DNA of 64,000 nt from Gemmatimonadota bacterium (GTDB lineage: Bacteria > Gemmatimonadota > Gemmatimonadetes > Gemmatimonadales > GWC2-71-9): positions 1 through 64,000 of the forward strand of contig JAJCZX010000025.1 of assembly GCA_029262195.1 (NCBI GenBank), read 5' to 3'. Every line of letters starts with the position of its first letter. Position 1 is the stretch's first letter. Below the pieces are notes generated by a model. That model searched no databases and was not told where the DNA came from. It was given only the letters and a program-made list of their open reading frames with translations. A program made the position numbers and the translations under genes. This document shows, in pieces, positions 15,398 to 23,990 of this stretch.

Positions 15398-15991
15398 ATG
15401 AAACTCAAATACGACGACCGACTCGACCATCTCTTGCAAAGTGCTGCAAGTGTATTTGCCACAAAGGGTTACCATTCGACGACCATGCGGGACCTGTCGC
15501 GCGAATCGGGGATGTCCCTTTCAGGCATGTACTACTACGTCGAGGGCAAAGATGAACTGCTCTTCACAATCCAGGAGCGCTGTTTCAGCGCAGTGATTAC
15601 CGGAGCACGGTCCGCAGTTTCCCTGGCTTTGACGCCACGTGAGCGTTTGGAGCTATTTATTCGACATCACGTGACGTTTTTCGCCAGCCATATGGAGGAA
15701 ATGAAGGTACTTTCCCATGAGGCCGAGAGTTTGGCCGGGCCGAGGCGCGAACAGATTGACGATCTGAAAAGAGAGTATGTTGAAATGTTGCTCGGCATGG
15801 TCAGAACGGTGCAGGACGGCAGCATAGGTATCAACGCACACGTCGCAGCTTACGCACTGTTCGGCATGATGAATTGGATTTACACATGGTACGACCCAGA
15901 GGGACCTGAAACACCAGACGCACTCGCGAATCAGTTGGCTCAACTATTCGCTTACGGAATTACACCTACACCGGTAACGCACGGAGGATAA
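15398..15991 (+). CDS. paaR: TetR-family repressor of the aryl-CoA degradation operon
   Basis: A 197-residue protein started at the ATG at 15398. The longer upstream frame would run through the tandem repeat, promoter and operator, so it is rejected. The N-terminal helix-turn-helix is clear (AASVFATKGYHSTTMRDLSR then ESGMSLSGMYYYVEGKDELL, residues ~14-53). The C-terminal ligand domain is of the TetR_C/FadR-PaaR type (MLLGMVRTVQDG, FGMMNWIYTWYDPEGP). The perfect palindrome just upstream and the following CoA-ester catabolic genes suggest that it represses the operon until an aryl- or acyl-CoA binds. PaaR-like identity is inferred from operator and context; a fatty-acyl-CoA-responsive regulator is the alternative. 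Confidence 0.82.
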   Translation: MKLKYDDRLDHLLQSAASVFATKGYHSTTMRDLSRESGMSLSGMYYYVEGKDELLFTIQERCFSAVITGARSAVSLALTPRERLELFIRHHVTFFASHMEEMKVLSHEAESLAGPRREQIDDLKREYVEMLLGMVRTVQDGSIGINAHVAAYALFGMMNWIYTWYDPEGPETPDALANQLAQLFAYGITPTPVTHGG

Positions 15992-15994
15992 CCA

Positions 15995-16837
15995 ATGGCA
16001 ACTACTGCCAAGCCGAAAAAGGCCGCTAAGAAAAAAGCCGCCAGCAAAAAAGAAGTACGCCTCGTTGATTACGAACTCAAGGACGGTATCGCGATTATCA
16101 CGTTGAACGATCCTCCGGCAAACACCTACACCTACGAGATGAACCGCCAACTCGACGAGTGCATCCTTGAAGCACGCATGGAAGACGATGCACACGTCAT
16201 CATGCTGCGTGGTGAAGGCGAGAAATTTTTCTCAGCCGGCGCTAACATCGGGATGCTGAATGCAGTAACACCTCGCTTCAAATATTTCTTCTGCCTCCAC
16301 GCGAATGAGACGCTCAACCGGTTGGAGCACACGCCAAAGCTCACGATCGCGGCGCTAAACGGTCACACCGTTGGTGGCGGACTGGAAATCGCTATGGCCT
16401 GCGACATTCGCCTGGCCAAACAGGACGGTGGACGTATCGGCCTTCCAGAGGTCAACCTCGGCGTACTCCCCGGTACAGGCGGTACCCAGAGACTCGCCCG
16501 AATCCTCGGCAAGTCCAAGTCCATTGAATTGATGGTCACGGGCGAGACATTCTCGTTTGAGATGGCTCTTGAGTTGGGACTCATCAACAAGGTCTTCCCG
16601 CGCGACACATATTGGGATGATGTCATGGCCTACGCCACGCAATTCTGCCCGCCCCACAAGGCGTCCAAGGCCGTGGGTCTCATCAAGCGTTCTGTTTGTT
16701 CCGGCCTCGAGGTTCCATTCGAGAGTTCATTGGCCATCGAGCGCGAACTCCAGCAGCAGTTGTTCCAGAGTGACGACGCCAAAGAAGGCATCGCCGCATA
16801 CAACGAGAAGCGCATGGCTGAGTTCAAAGGTTCCTGA
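15995..16837 (+). CDS. Enoyl-CoA hydratase/isomerase family protein 1
   Basis: A 280-residue crotonase preceded by a Lys/Ala-rich N-terminal extension (residues ~5-20, AKPKKAAKKKAASKK). The oxyanion-hole motifs are FFSAGANIGML and GHTVGGGLEIAMACDIR. Both candidate catalytic glutamates are present (in GGGLEIAMAC and in LPEVNLGVLPGTGG), consistent with a hydratase. It starts 3 bp after the TetR gene and ends 2 bp before the dehydrogenase gene. It could hydrate an unsaturated CoA ester or act on the ring-opened product; the exact step cannot be read from the sequence. The charged extension is unusual for the family. Confidence 0.85.
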   Translation: MATTAKPKKAAKKKAASKKEVRLVDYELKDGIAIITLNDPPANTYTYEMNRQLDECILEARMEDDAHVIMLRGEGEKFFSAGANIGMLNAVTPRFKYFFCLHANETLNRLEHTPKLTIAALNGHTVGGGLEIAMACDIRLAKQDGGRIGLPEVNLGVLPGTGGTQRLARILGKSKSIELMVTGETFSFEMALELGLINKVFPRDTYWDDVMAYATQFCPPHKASKAVGLIKRSVCSGLEVPFESSLAIERELQQQLFQSDDAKEGIAAYNEKRMAEFKGS

Positions 16838-16839
16838 TA

Positions 16840-18270
16840 GTGAAAAACGATCTTTTCATCAACAACGAATGGTCCCCGGCATCGTCCGGGGACCGTTTCG
16901 AAGTGATCAATCCGGCCACAGAGGAAGTGATCACAGAGGTGGCCTCCGCGACTCCCGACGACGTCGAGAGAGCGGTCGCTGCGGCTCGAGCATGTTTCGA
17001 GAGCGACGAGTGGCAGAACATGGACGCCAGGCAACGTGGCAAGTTGCTCGTCAAAGCTGCCGACCTTCTCAAAGAACGCATGAATGATGTGTGTGAACTC
17101 GAGACACTGCATAACGGCAAGCCGCTTTTCGAATCACGCATTGATGCGTCGATGGCTTCGGAGACGCTCCGGTACTACGGGGGCTGGGCCGACAAACTTG
17201 GTGGAGAGACCATTCCGGTTAACGGACCCTTTCTGACTTTCACTCAACGCGAACCTGTCGGGGTTGTTGGTGGGATCGTTCCGTGGAATTTCCCCCTGAA
17301 CCTCGCAGCGTGGAAGTTCGCCCCTGCTCTGGCGGCGGGTTGTCCAATCATCATTAAACCCGCTTCCGAAACTCCGCTCACGGCACTGGCCATGGCGGAG
17401 ATAATGAAAGATGCAGGAATGCCGGCCGGTGCTTTTCAGGTGTTGACCGGTGGTGGCTCCACAGTGGGCGCGGGTCTGGTGAAACACCCCGGAGTGGACA
17501 AGATCTCCTTCACCGGTTCCACCGAAGTCGGTAAAGGCCTGATGAGAGACGCTGCGGACACTCTCAAACGAATCACCCTTGAGCTGGGCGGCAAAAGTCC
17601 CAACATCATTTTCGGCGATGCCGACATTAAGTCGGCCGTACGAGGCGCGTTAAACGGCATCTTCTACGGTAAGGGAGAAGTTTGTGCAGCAGGGTCCCGT
17701 TTGTTGGTAGAGCGATCGGTACATGACCAGGTTGTTGAAGAACTGGCTGCACGCGCGGCTCGGATGGTACCGGGAGATCCGTTCTCTAAAGACACGCGTC
17801 TTGGCGCTGTCGTATCGAAGAAACAGCAAGAGTCTGTTCTTTCCTATATAGAAGCAGGTAAGAAAGAAGCGGAATTGGTTGCCGGAGGCAACGCAGCACA
17901 GGTAAACGGCAAAGGCTATTTCGTTGAAGCCACCATTTTCGACCAGGCCACGCCGGGAATGAAGATCGTTGACGAAGAAATTTTCGGACCGGTCCTGAGT
18001 GTTATCAGTTTCGACGGCGTTGAAGAAGGAATCGAACTCGCCAACAAAACCCAGTACGGACTGGCTTCCGGTATCTGGACTCAGGACATCAAGAAAGCGT
18101 TCCGCATTGCCAAAGCCATTAAAGCTGGAACTGTCTGGATCAACACTTACAATTTCTACGATCCTGCCGCGCCGTTCGGAGGTTACAAAGCGAGCGGCTT
18201 CGGACGCGACCTGGGACGGGTAGCCCTGGAGGGTTACACAGAACACAAAACAGTCTGGGTTAGCCTGTGA
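16840..18270 (+). CDS. Aldehyde dehydrogenase (semialdehyde-CoA type candidate)
   Basis: A 476-residue NAD(P)-dependent aldehyde dehydrogenase starting at GTG 16840. Catalytic residues are visible: N150 in IVPWNFPL, E248 in ITLELGGKSPN and nucleophile C282 in GKGEVCAAGSRL. The cofactor loop FTGSTEVGKGL lies at residues ~224-234. In Paa pathways the ring-opened CoA semialdehyde is oxidised by the PaaZ dehydrogenase domain, and in Box pathways by BoxD. This free-standing enzyme is the best candidate for that step. It lacks the fused hydratase domain of PaaZ. It overlaps the thiolase gene by 4 bp. Confidence 0.87.
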   Translation: MKNDLFINNEWSPASSGDRFEVINPATEEVITEVASATPDDVERAVAAARACFESDEWQNMDARQRGKLLVKAADLLKERMNDVCELETLHNGKPLFESRIDASMASETLRYYGGWADKLGGETIPVNGPFLTFTQREPVGVVGGIVPWNFPLNLAAWKFAPALAAGCPIIIKPASETPLTALAMAEIMKDAGMPAGAFQVLTGGGSTVGAGLVKHPGVDKISFTGSTEVGKGLMRDAADTLKRITLELGGKSPNIIFGDADIKSAVRGALNGIFYGKGEVCAAGSRLLVERSVHDQVVEELAARAARMVPGDPFSKDTRLGAVVSKKQQESVLSYIEAGKKEAELVAGGNAAQVNGKGYFVEATIFDQATPGMKIVDEEIFGPVLSVISFDGVEEGIELANKTQYGLASGIWTQDIKKAFRIAKAIKAGTVWINTYNFYDPAAPFGGYKASGFGRDLGRVALEGYTEHKTVWVSL

Positions 18271-19463
18271 GAGAAGCCCTGATCTGTTCTTCGGTCCGCA
18301 CGGCCGTTGGAGCGCAGGGGGGATCCCTTTCCAGTGTTCGTCCCGACGACCTCGGCGCGCTGGTGCTGAGGGCGGTGGTTGATCGGATCGGCTTCGACCC
18401 CGGCCAATTGGACGACGTTCTGATGGGTTGCTGCAATCAGGCGGGAGAGGACAACCGCAACGTGGCCCGGATGGCAGCGCTGCTCGCTGAGTATCCTATT
18501 GAGGTGCCCGGGCAAACGGTAAACCGGCTTTGCGGATCAGGTCTGCAGGCCGTTGTGAGTGCTTCACAGGCAATCAAATCAGATGAAGGAGAAGCGTTCG
18601 TCGCAGGCGGTACGGAGAGCATGACGCGTTCACCATACGTCATGTTGAAATCGGACAAGGCCTGGAATCGCATGCCTCCGACCGTAGCGGACACGACAGT
18701 GGGATGGCGTTTCATCAATCCAAAGATGCCAGAAGCCTGGACCATTTCGCTGGGACAAACAGCTGAAGTTGTCGCGGACAAACACGGCATCAGCCGCGAA
18801 GCACAGGACGAATTCGCTTTTCAGAGCCAGCAAAAAGCCAAAGCCGCCCTTGAAGCAGGGGCTTTCGACGACGAAATAGTGCCCGTTCCCCTGCCCCAAC
18901 GCGATGGGAGCATTGTTGAATTCAAGACCGATGAGCATCCACGCCCCGGAGTCGCACTTGAAAAATTGGCGAACCTAAGACCGGCGTTCGCAAAAGAAGG
19001 CACCGTCACAGCCGGCAATTCCAGCGGAATAAACGATGGCGCTGCAGCGCTACTGGTTCTCTCCGAGGCTGCCGCAGTGGAGGCTGGAATTACTCCCAGG
19101 GCACGAGTGGTTTCGTCCGCGGTTGCGGGAGTCGATCCCGCTTGCATGGGACTCGGACCCATCCCGGCAACCCGGAAAGCGCTCGAACGGGCCAACCTCA
19201 CCATCGACGACATCGATCTAATCGAACTAAATGAAGCTTTTGCTGCCCAGTCTATTCCGTGTATTCGTGAACTCGAAATGGACCCGAGCAAGGTGAATGT
19301 TTTCGGAGGCGGAATAGCGCTCGGCCACCCTCTGGGTTGCACCGGCGCCAAGTTAATGACCACGCTGGTCCACGGCCTCGAACGCACTGACGGTAAGTAC
19401 GGCCTGGTAACGATGTGCATTGGCGTGGGGCAAGGAATCGCAATGATCGTGGAGAACCTTTGA
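18267..19463 (+). CDS. paaJ: Acetyl-CoA acyltransferase / 3-oxoadipyl-CoA thiolase-like
   Basis: A 398-residue thiolase with the acyl-binding nucleophile C89 in NRLCGSGLQAV, H354 in IALGHPLGCTGAK and the second cysteine C384 in VTMCIGVGQG. Full-length thiolases have about 390-400 residues, so it is complete. It begins at a GTG overlapping the dehydrogenase stop (GTGA). In the operon it would cleave the 3-oxoacyl-CoA made by the dehydrogenase at 22360-23232, releasing acetyl-CoA; 3-oxoadipyl-CoA is the likely substrate if this is a Paa or Box route. A general beta-oxidation thiolase is the alternative. Confidence 0.88.
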   Translation: MREALICSSVRTAVGAQGGSLSSVRPDDLGALVLRAVVDRIGFDPGQLDDVLMGCCNQAGEDNRNVARMAALLAEYPIEVPGQTVNRLCGSGLQAVVSASQAIKSDEGEAFVAGGTESMTRSPYVMLKSDKAWNRMPPTVADTTVGWRFINPKMPEAWTISLGQTAEVVADKHGISREAQDEFAFQSQQKAKAALEAGAFDDEIVPVPLPQRDGSIVEFKTDEHPRPGVALEKLANLRPAFAKEGTVTAGNSSGINDGAAALLVLSEAAAVEAGITPRARVVSSAVAGVDPACMGLGPIPATRKALERANLTIDDIDLIELNEAFAAQSIPCIRELEMDPSKVNVFGGGIALGHPLGCTGAKLMTTLVHGLERTDGKYGLVTMCIGVGQGIAMIVENL

Positions 19464-20254
19464 GTACATACAAAAACATTCTGACAGATGTCAGCGACGG
19501 AATCGGGACGGTCACGCTCAACAGGCCGGAGAAGCTGAACGCCTTCGCCGGTAGAATGCGTGAGGAAGTCGCCGACGCAGTCCGCGAGCTTATTGCTGAC
19601 GACGGCGTGAAAGTCCTTGTCATTACCGGAGCGGGCAGAGCGTTTTGTGCCGGCGCCGACATTGACTACATGAAAGAGTTGACGGCGAACGAAGACTACG
19701 AGGCCTTCGGGTTACTGGTTGACGCCGGCCGCGACGTAGTAACCGCTGTCCGAAGCACTGATAAGCCGGTCATTGCGAGCGTCAACGGACCAGCAGCCGG
19801 AGGCGGTGCCAACCTGGCACTCTGCTGCGACATTCGCGTCGCATCAGACACCGCTTCTATTGGCCAAACTTTCAACAAGATTGGCCTGCATCCCGATTGG
19901 GGCGGCACCTTTTTCCTACCACGACTGGTTGGAGTTTCCAAAGCAATGGAATTGGTTTTCACAGGCGAGATGATCGACGCCAGGGAAGCCCACCGGATTG
20001 GCATCTTCAATCGCGTTGTCCCATCGGCCGACCTCGCAATAGCCACCCGAGAACTTGCGACAACTCTGGCTGACAAACCTCCCGTAGCTATGGCATTGGC
20101 CAAGAAGGCTTTGTATCAAAGCGAGAACGCCGACCTGGAAGCGATGCTCGCGATTGAATTCGAATACCAGATGAGGTGCTTCAAGAGCGCCGATGCTGGC
20201 GAAGGACTGAACGCTTTTCTCGATAAACGTAAACCCGAATTCCGAGGCGAATAA
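19460..20254 (+). CDS. paaG: PaaG-like enoyl-CoA isomerase
   Basis: A 264-residue crotonase started at the TTG that overlaps the thiolase stop (TTGA at 19460). It lacks both hydratase glutamates: the first position is Asn in GGGANLALCCDIR and the second region reads FNKIGLHPDWGG. The aspartate D146 in HPDWGG matches the single catalytic aspartate of PaaG and delta3,delta2-enoyl-CoA isomerases. In phenylacetate catabolism PaaG converts the ring epoxide into the oxepin; elsewhere it moves double bonds. The residue pattern is the best support here for a Paa-type pathway. Confidence 0.85.
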   Translation: MSTYKNILTDVSDGIGTVTLNRPEKLNAFAGRMREEVADAVRELIADDGVKVLVITGAGRAFCAGADIDYMKELTANEDYEAFGLLVDAGRDVVTAVRSTDKPVIASVNGPAAGGGANLALCCDIRVASDTASIGQTFNKIGLHPDWGGTFFLPRLVGVSKAMELVFTGEMIDAREAHRIGIFNRVVPSADLAIATRELATTLADKPPVAMALAKKALYQSENADLEAMLAIEFEYQMRCFKSADAGEGLNAFLDKRKPEFRGE

Positions 20255-20267
20255 GGAGCCTGCACAC

Positions 20268-21374
20268 ATGCGGAAAGTCAACAATTGGGACGATTGGATC
20301 GATTTTTTTGGAGTATGGCAGCAGAACATCGGCCTGGAGCGCAAAGAGGTAAAAGACTTTGATTTCGGCATCCTCTTCGGCAAACCTGAAGAGAAAGAAA
20401 TTGAGTTCGGACATTACAAGGGTCAGAACAAATGGAAGACCCTCATGCATATTCCGGATCAGCGTATTCGCGACTCGCTGCTGAACCTGATCGTTTACCA
20501 GGGAGACACCGAGTTTGCCTCCGTGGAGCAGCAGCGCAACCTCCTGCAGAACGCCCCCTCTGACTACGACCTGCAGTCTATCCTCCGCGTGATGTGCGAG
20601 GAGATGCGCCACGGCTGGCAGATGTCTTATTTGCTCTGTGAGCATTTCGGCGACGAAGGCAAGCGGGAAGCTCAAAAACTCCTTGAGCGCAACGCCCTCG
20701 AAGGGCAACGGCTACTCGGCAGTTTCAACGAAGCGGTAAATAACTGGCTCGATTTCTTTACCTACACGCAGTTCATTGATCGCGACGGCAAGTTCCAACT
20801 CCAGATGCTTTCCACCTCGTCCTTCGAGCCCCTGGCCCGTTCGATGGGACCGATGCTCAAAGAAGAGAGCTATCACCTGGGAACAGGCAACAATGGATTG
20901 CTGCGCATCATCAAGGCAGGAGTCATCCAACCCGAATTGATGCAAAAGTTCTTCAACAAATGGGTGCCCACAGCCTTCGACCTCTTTGGTACCGACGGGT
21001 CGTCGTCAGCACACTGGGCGTACGTTTGGGGCCTCAAAGGACGATTCGACGAGCGCGAGAACCCCACAGAAGCCGACCAGGGTGCCCTCAACGAAACATC
21101 ACGCGGGCTGTATCGTGACGAAGTTGTGCGTCTGGTCGAGAGACTCAACCGCTATATCGACGACCGCGATCGCTGGCTGAAAATCCCTGACATGAAGTTC
21201 AACCGTAACATTGGAGACTACGCACACCAACACTTCTCCATCGACGGCGAAGAGATCAGCGCAGACCGTTATCCAGCCTACCTGGAAACCGTACTTCCTT
21301 CGGACGAAGAGTACAAAACTCTGGCGGACCTCCAGAAGGAAAATATCTGGATCGAGCCCCGTAAGGTCGCCTGA
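20268..21374 (+). CDS. boxB: BoxB-like di-iron aryl-CoA epoxidase
   Basis: A 368-residue protein of the PaaA/BoxB ferritin-like oxygenase family. It matches the core of BoxB: FGHYKGQNKW, YQGDTEFASVEQQR (residues 78-90), CEEMRHGWQM (E112-x-x-H115), FIDRDGKFQL and LKEESYHLGTG (E200-x-x-H203), then WGLKGRFDE. The conserved carboxylates and histidines would hold the two irons. BoxB is about 470 residues, so this is a short form lacking sequence at the N terminus and within the C-terminal third. Neither a BoxA/PaaE-type reductase nor PaaB, PaaC or PaaD genes lie in the window, so electrons must come from elsewhere. A good AAGGAG site precedes the ATG. Confidence 0.82.
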   Translation: MRKVNNWDDWIDFFGVWQQNIGLERKEVKDFDFGILFGKPEEKEIEFGHYKGQNKWKTLMHIPDQRIRDSLLNLIVYQGDTEFASVEQQRNLLQNAPSDYDLQSILRVMCEEMRHGWQMSYLLCEHFGDEGKREAQKLLERNALEGQRLLGSFNEAVNNWLDFFTYTQFIDRDGKFQLQMLSTSSFEPLARSMGPMLKEESYHLGTGNNGLLRIIKAGVIQPELMQKFFNKWVPTAFDLFGTDGSSSAHWAYVWGLKGRFDERENPTEADQGALNETSRGLYRDEVVRLVERLNRYIDDRDRWLKIPDMKFNRNIGDYAHQHFSIDGEEISADRYPAYLETVLPSDEEYKTLADLQKENIWIEPRKVA

Positions 21375-21394
21375 TCCGGGCAGGAGACTACGCC

Positions 21395-22372
21395 TTGGAT
21401 ACCCACAGTAAGGGCACGGCATGCCGTGCCCCGGCTGATGGCAGCAAAGATCACAACAGCAGTAAGGGCACGGCACGCCAGGCCCTGGCTGATGGCAGCA
21501 AAGATCACAACAGCAGTAAGGGCACGGCATGCCGTGCCCCGGCCGATAGCAGCAAAGATCACAACAGCAGTAAGGGCACGGCATGCCGTGCCCCGGCTGA
21601 TGGCAGCAAAGATCACAACAGCAGTAAGGGCACGGCATGCCGTGCCCCGGCCGGTAGCAGCAAAGATCGCAACAGCAGTAAGGGCACGGCACGTCGTGCC
21701 CCGACTCTCATCGTTGCTCATAGAGGTGCATCGGGATACGAGCTGGAGAATACTCTAGCCGCGTTCCGGCGCGCTTCGGCTATGGGCGCCGATGGAGTGG
21801 AACTGGATGTCCACGCCACCGCTGACGGCGCCATCGTTGTCCACCATGACGTCGACGTAGCGGGACGGCTGATCAGAGAAACTACCCTTCTAGAATTACG
21901 AGAACACCGACTGGCCAACGGAGAACCCATCCCGACCCTATCCGAAGCCCTCGAAGTAATTGACGGAACTGCGTATGTGGAAGTAAAGGCCCTGGATGAA
22001 ACGGCCGACGCAGAGTTATTCAGGGTGTTTGATGAGGGGATGAGGGGTGGAGGGGAAGTCCCCCACGTTCATTCCTTTGAGCACAAACTTATCAGGCGAC
22101 TTCATAACAAGCGCCCGGACCTTACCTATGGGGCGCTCTCTGTGGCCGTCCCGGTTTCTCCTGAAGTTGCCTGGCGTGATGCGGGCGCCACCGACGTGTG
22201 GCAAGAGCATGAATTGATCTCACCCGACTATGTTGAACTAGCGCATTCGCACGGTTGTAAAGTTTTTGCCTGGACCGTGGACGATCCGGAACGGATGCGC
22301 TGGCTAAATGAACTCGGAGTGGATGGAGTCTGTACCAATAAACCTGATGTGGGGAAAAATTGTCTGAAGTAA
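21395..22372 (+). CDS. Glycerophosphodiester phosphodiesterase with in-frame repeat leader
   Basis: The catalytic domain (residues ~108-325) has the GDPD signature VAHRGASGYELENTLAAF, then GVELDVHATADG and HHDVDV, and ends with VFAWTVDDPERM and GVDGVCTNKPDV. It should hydrolyse glycerophosphodiesters to glycerol 3-phosphate and an alcohol. Translation most likely starts at TTG 21395, eight bases behind AGGAG and only 21 bp after the oxygenase stop. The first ~103 codons are then a tandem array of an 18-residue unit (SKGTACRAPADGSKDHNS). The array is DNA-repeat sequence that happens to stay open in this frame. A lipid-type hydrolase is unexpected in this pathway. Confidence 0.82.
   Translation: MDTHSKGTACRAPADGSKDHNSSKGTARQALADGSKDHNSSKGTACRAPADSSKDHNSSKGTACRAPADGSKDHNSSKGTACRAPAGSSKDRNSSKGTARRAPTLIVAHRGASGYELENTLAAFRRASAMGADGVELDVHATADGAIVVHHDVDVAGRLIRETTLLELREHRLANGEPIPTLSEALEVIDGTAYVEVKALDETADAELFRVFDEGMRGGGEVPHVHSFEHKLIRRLHNKRPDLTYGALSVAVPVSPEVAWRDAGATDVWQEHELISPDYVELAHSHGCKVFAWTVDDPERMRWLNELGVDGVCTNKPDVGKNCLK
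21407..21703 (+). repeat. 54-bp tandem repeat array with 20-bp palindrome
   Basis: Five full 54-bp units (starting at 21407, 21461, 21515, 21569 and 21623) plus a partial sixth. Each begins AGTAAGGGCACGG and contains the palindrome GGGCACGGCATGCCGTGCCC (changed in unit 2), then a GGCTGATGGCAGCAAAGATC-type spacer. Unit length is 18 codons, so the frame of the GDPD gene is kept. The palindrome resembles dispersed REP-like elements. Confidence 0.95.
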
Positions 22373-23232
22373 AACGAATAGCAGTTATCGGAGCCGGAAC
22401 CATGGGTAGCGGGATCGCCCACGTTGCCGCCACAGCCGGCTTTCAAACCACTCTCACTGATGCCAACGCCGACGCTATCGAAGCGGGTATCACGCGCATT
22501 GGACAGAACCTCGCGGGCGGTGTCAAAAGAGGAAAGATCACCCAGGGAGACGCTGACGCCGCTACCGCACGAATTAAGCCTGCCACTACGGTAGAAGAGG
22601 CTGTTGCTGAGGCAGACCTCGTGGTAGAAGCGGTGATCGAGGATCTTCTCCTCAAGCAAGACCTTTTTGCTGACATCTCCCATATGGCGCCCGCGTCAGC
22701 TGTACTTGCCACCAACACTTCCTCCCTGTCTGTATCACAGATCGCTGCCGCCGTCGACGATTCAACCAGAGTGATCGGGATGCATTTCTTCAATCCCGTT
22801 CACATCATGAAGCTGGTGGAAATCGTGGTACACCAGTCCGTGTCAGGAGAAACACTGCAGACCGTCCGGGGGGTCGCCGAGGCCATGGGCAAACAGCCCA
22901 TCACGGTGACCGATTCGCCGGGATTCGCTTCCTCCCGCCTCGGAGTGATTCTGGGGCTCGAAGCGATGAGAATGCTGGAACAGGGAGTGGCTTCTGCCGC
23001 CGACATCGACAGGGCAATGGAGTTAGGTTACGGGCATCCTATGGGTCCACTCAGGGTCTCCGATCTTGTAGGCCTGGACGTTCGCCTGGCGATAGCGAAA
23101 CACCTTCAAACAGAACTCAAAGACGATCAATACAAAGCGCCCCAGATTCTCCACGATAAAGTTGCGGCTGGCGAACTGGGCAAGAAAACCGGAAAAGGAT
23201 TTTACGAATGGGAAGCTACCAAAACCTCCTGA
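22360..23232 (+). CDS. paaH: 3-hydroxyacyl-CoA dehydrogenase
   Basis: A 290-residue dehydrogenase with the N-terminal NAD fold IAVIGAGTMGSGIAH, the catalytic-type segment VIGMHFFNPVHIMKLVEIV, VTDSPGF and the C-terminal dimer domain (MELGYGHPMGPLRVSDLVGLD). Length is typical of stand-alone 3-hydroxybutyryl-/3-hydroxyadipyl-CoA dehydrogenases. It starts at a TTG overlapping the GDPD end by 13 bp and itself overlaps the next hydratase by 25 bp. It should oxidise the 3-hydroxyacyl-CoA produced by one of the crotonases and feed the thiolase. Confidence 0.9.
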   Translation: MSEVKRIAVIGAGTMGSGIAHVAATAGFQTTLTDANADAIEAGITRIGQNLAGGVKRGKITQGDADAATARIKPATTVEEAVAEADLVVEAVIEDLLLKQDLFADISHMAPASAVLATNTSSLSVSQIAAAVDDSTRVIGMHFFNPVHIMKLVEIVVHQSVSGETLQTVRGVAEAMGKQPITVTDSPGFASSRLGVILGLEAMRMLEQGVASAADIDRAMELGYGHPMGPLRVSDLVGLDVRLAIAKHLQTELKDDQYKAPQILHDKVAAGELGKKTGKGFYEWEATKTS

Positions 23233-23990
23233 TAAAGAGGAACGGGTTTGTCACTACCGTCACTATCAATCGTCCTGACAAACTCAACGCACTCAATGAG
23301 CCTACGCGATACGAATTGGTGCAGGCACTGGACGAACTCAAAGATGACGATGGCGTTCGAGTAGTAATCCTTACAGGCGCTGGCGAAAAGGCGTTCATTG
23401 CCGGCGCAGACATCAAAGACTTCGAGGGACGCAGCCCCTGGGACCAATTCCGGGCTATGAAGGAATCGGGTCTTTTTGATAAGGCTGAACAATTCCCCAA
23501 GCCTCTCCTCGCCGCGATCAACGGGTTTTGCCTTGGCGGCGGCTGCGAACTGGCTATGGCATGTGATATTCGAGTTGCCTCCGAAAAAGCTCGCCTGGGG
23601 CAGCCCGAAATCAACCTCGGTATTATCCCGGGGGGAGGTGGAACGCAACGACTACCCCGTATCGTGCCACTCGGCGCTGCCTATAAGATGCTTTACACCG
23701 GCGAGATGATTAACGCGGACGAGGCATACAGAATCGGGTTGGTAGATGAATTGGCAGCTCCGGAAGCGTTAATGGAACGGGTCGAAGAAATCGCGGCGAC
23801 CATCGCCAGCAAGAGCCCCGTCGCGCTGGCACTAATCAAGGAAGCCGTTAAAGCCAGCAAGCGCACCTCGCTGGACGAGGGGCTCAGAGTGGAAGCAGCA
23901 CTTTTTGGAATGTCCTTCTCCTCAGAAGACAAAGTTGAAGGCATTGATGCCTTCCTCAACAAGCGCAAAGCAGAGTTCAAGGGCAAATGA
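23208..23990 (+). CDS. paaF: Enoyl-CoA hydratase (PaaF/short-chain type)
   Basis: A 260-residue classical crotonase. Motifs are AFIAGADIKDF, GFCLGGGCELAMACDIR and LGQPEINLGIIPGGGGTQRL, with both catalytic glutamates present (in GCELAM and QPEINL), so it should hydrate 2-enoyl-CoA substrates. It begins inside the end of the dehydrogenase gene, and its stop overlaps the amidohydrolase start by 4 bp, so coupling is tight. In the pathway it pairs with the dehydrogenase and thiolase for the last beta-oxidation round. Confidence 0.88.
   Translation: MGSYQNLLIKRNGFVTTVTINRPDKLNALNEPTRYELVQALDELKDDDGVRVVILTGAGEKAFIAGADIKDFEGRSPWDQFRAMKESGLFDKAEQFPKPLLAAINGFCLGGGCELAMACDIRVASEKARLGQPEINLGIIPGGGGTQRLPRIVPLGAAYKMLYTGEMINADEAYRIGLVDELAAPEALMERVEEIAATIASKSPVALALIKEAVKASKRTSLDEGLRVEAALFGMSFSSEDKVEGIDAFLNKRKAEFKGK

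Noticed and set aside
16630-19420. Long minus-strand frames opposite the catabolic genes
   Set aside because: They follow the codon pattern of the plus-strand genes and have no domains of their own.
21407-21703. CRISPR array
   Set aside because: The 54-bp units are nearly identical end to end, without variable spacers, and no cas gene is near.
21099-21721. Cys-rich minus-strand repeat proteins
   Set aside because: They are antisense readings of the palindromic repeat array and the oxygenase gene; the CPYCCCDLCC pattern is an artefact of the repeat.
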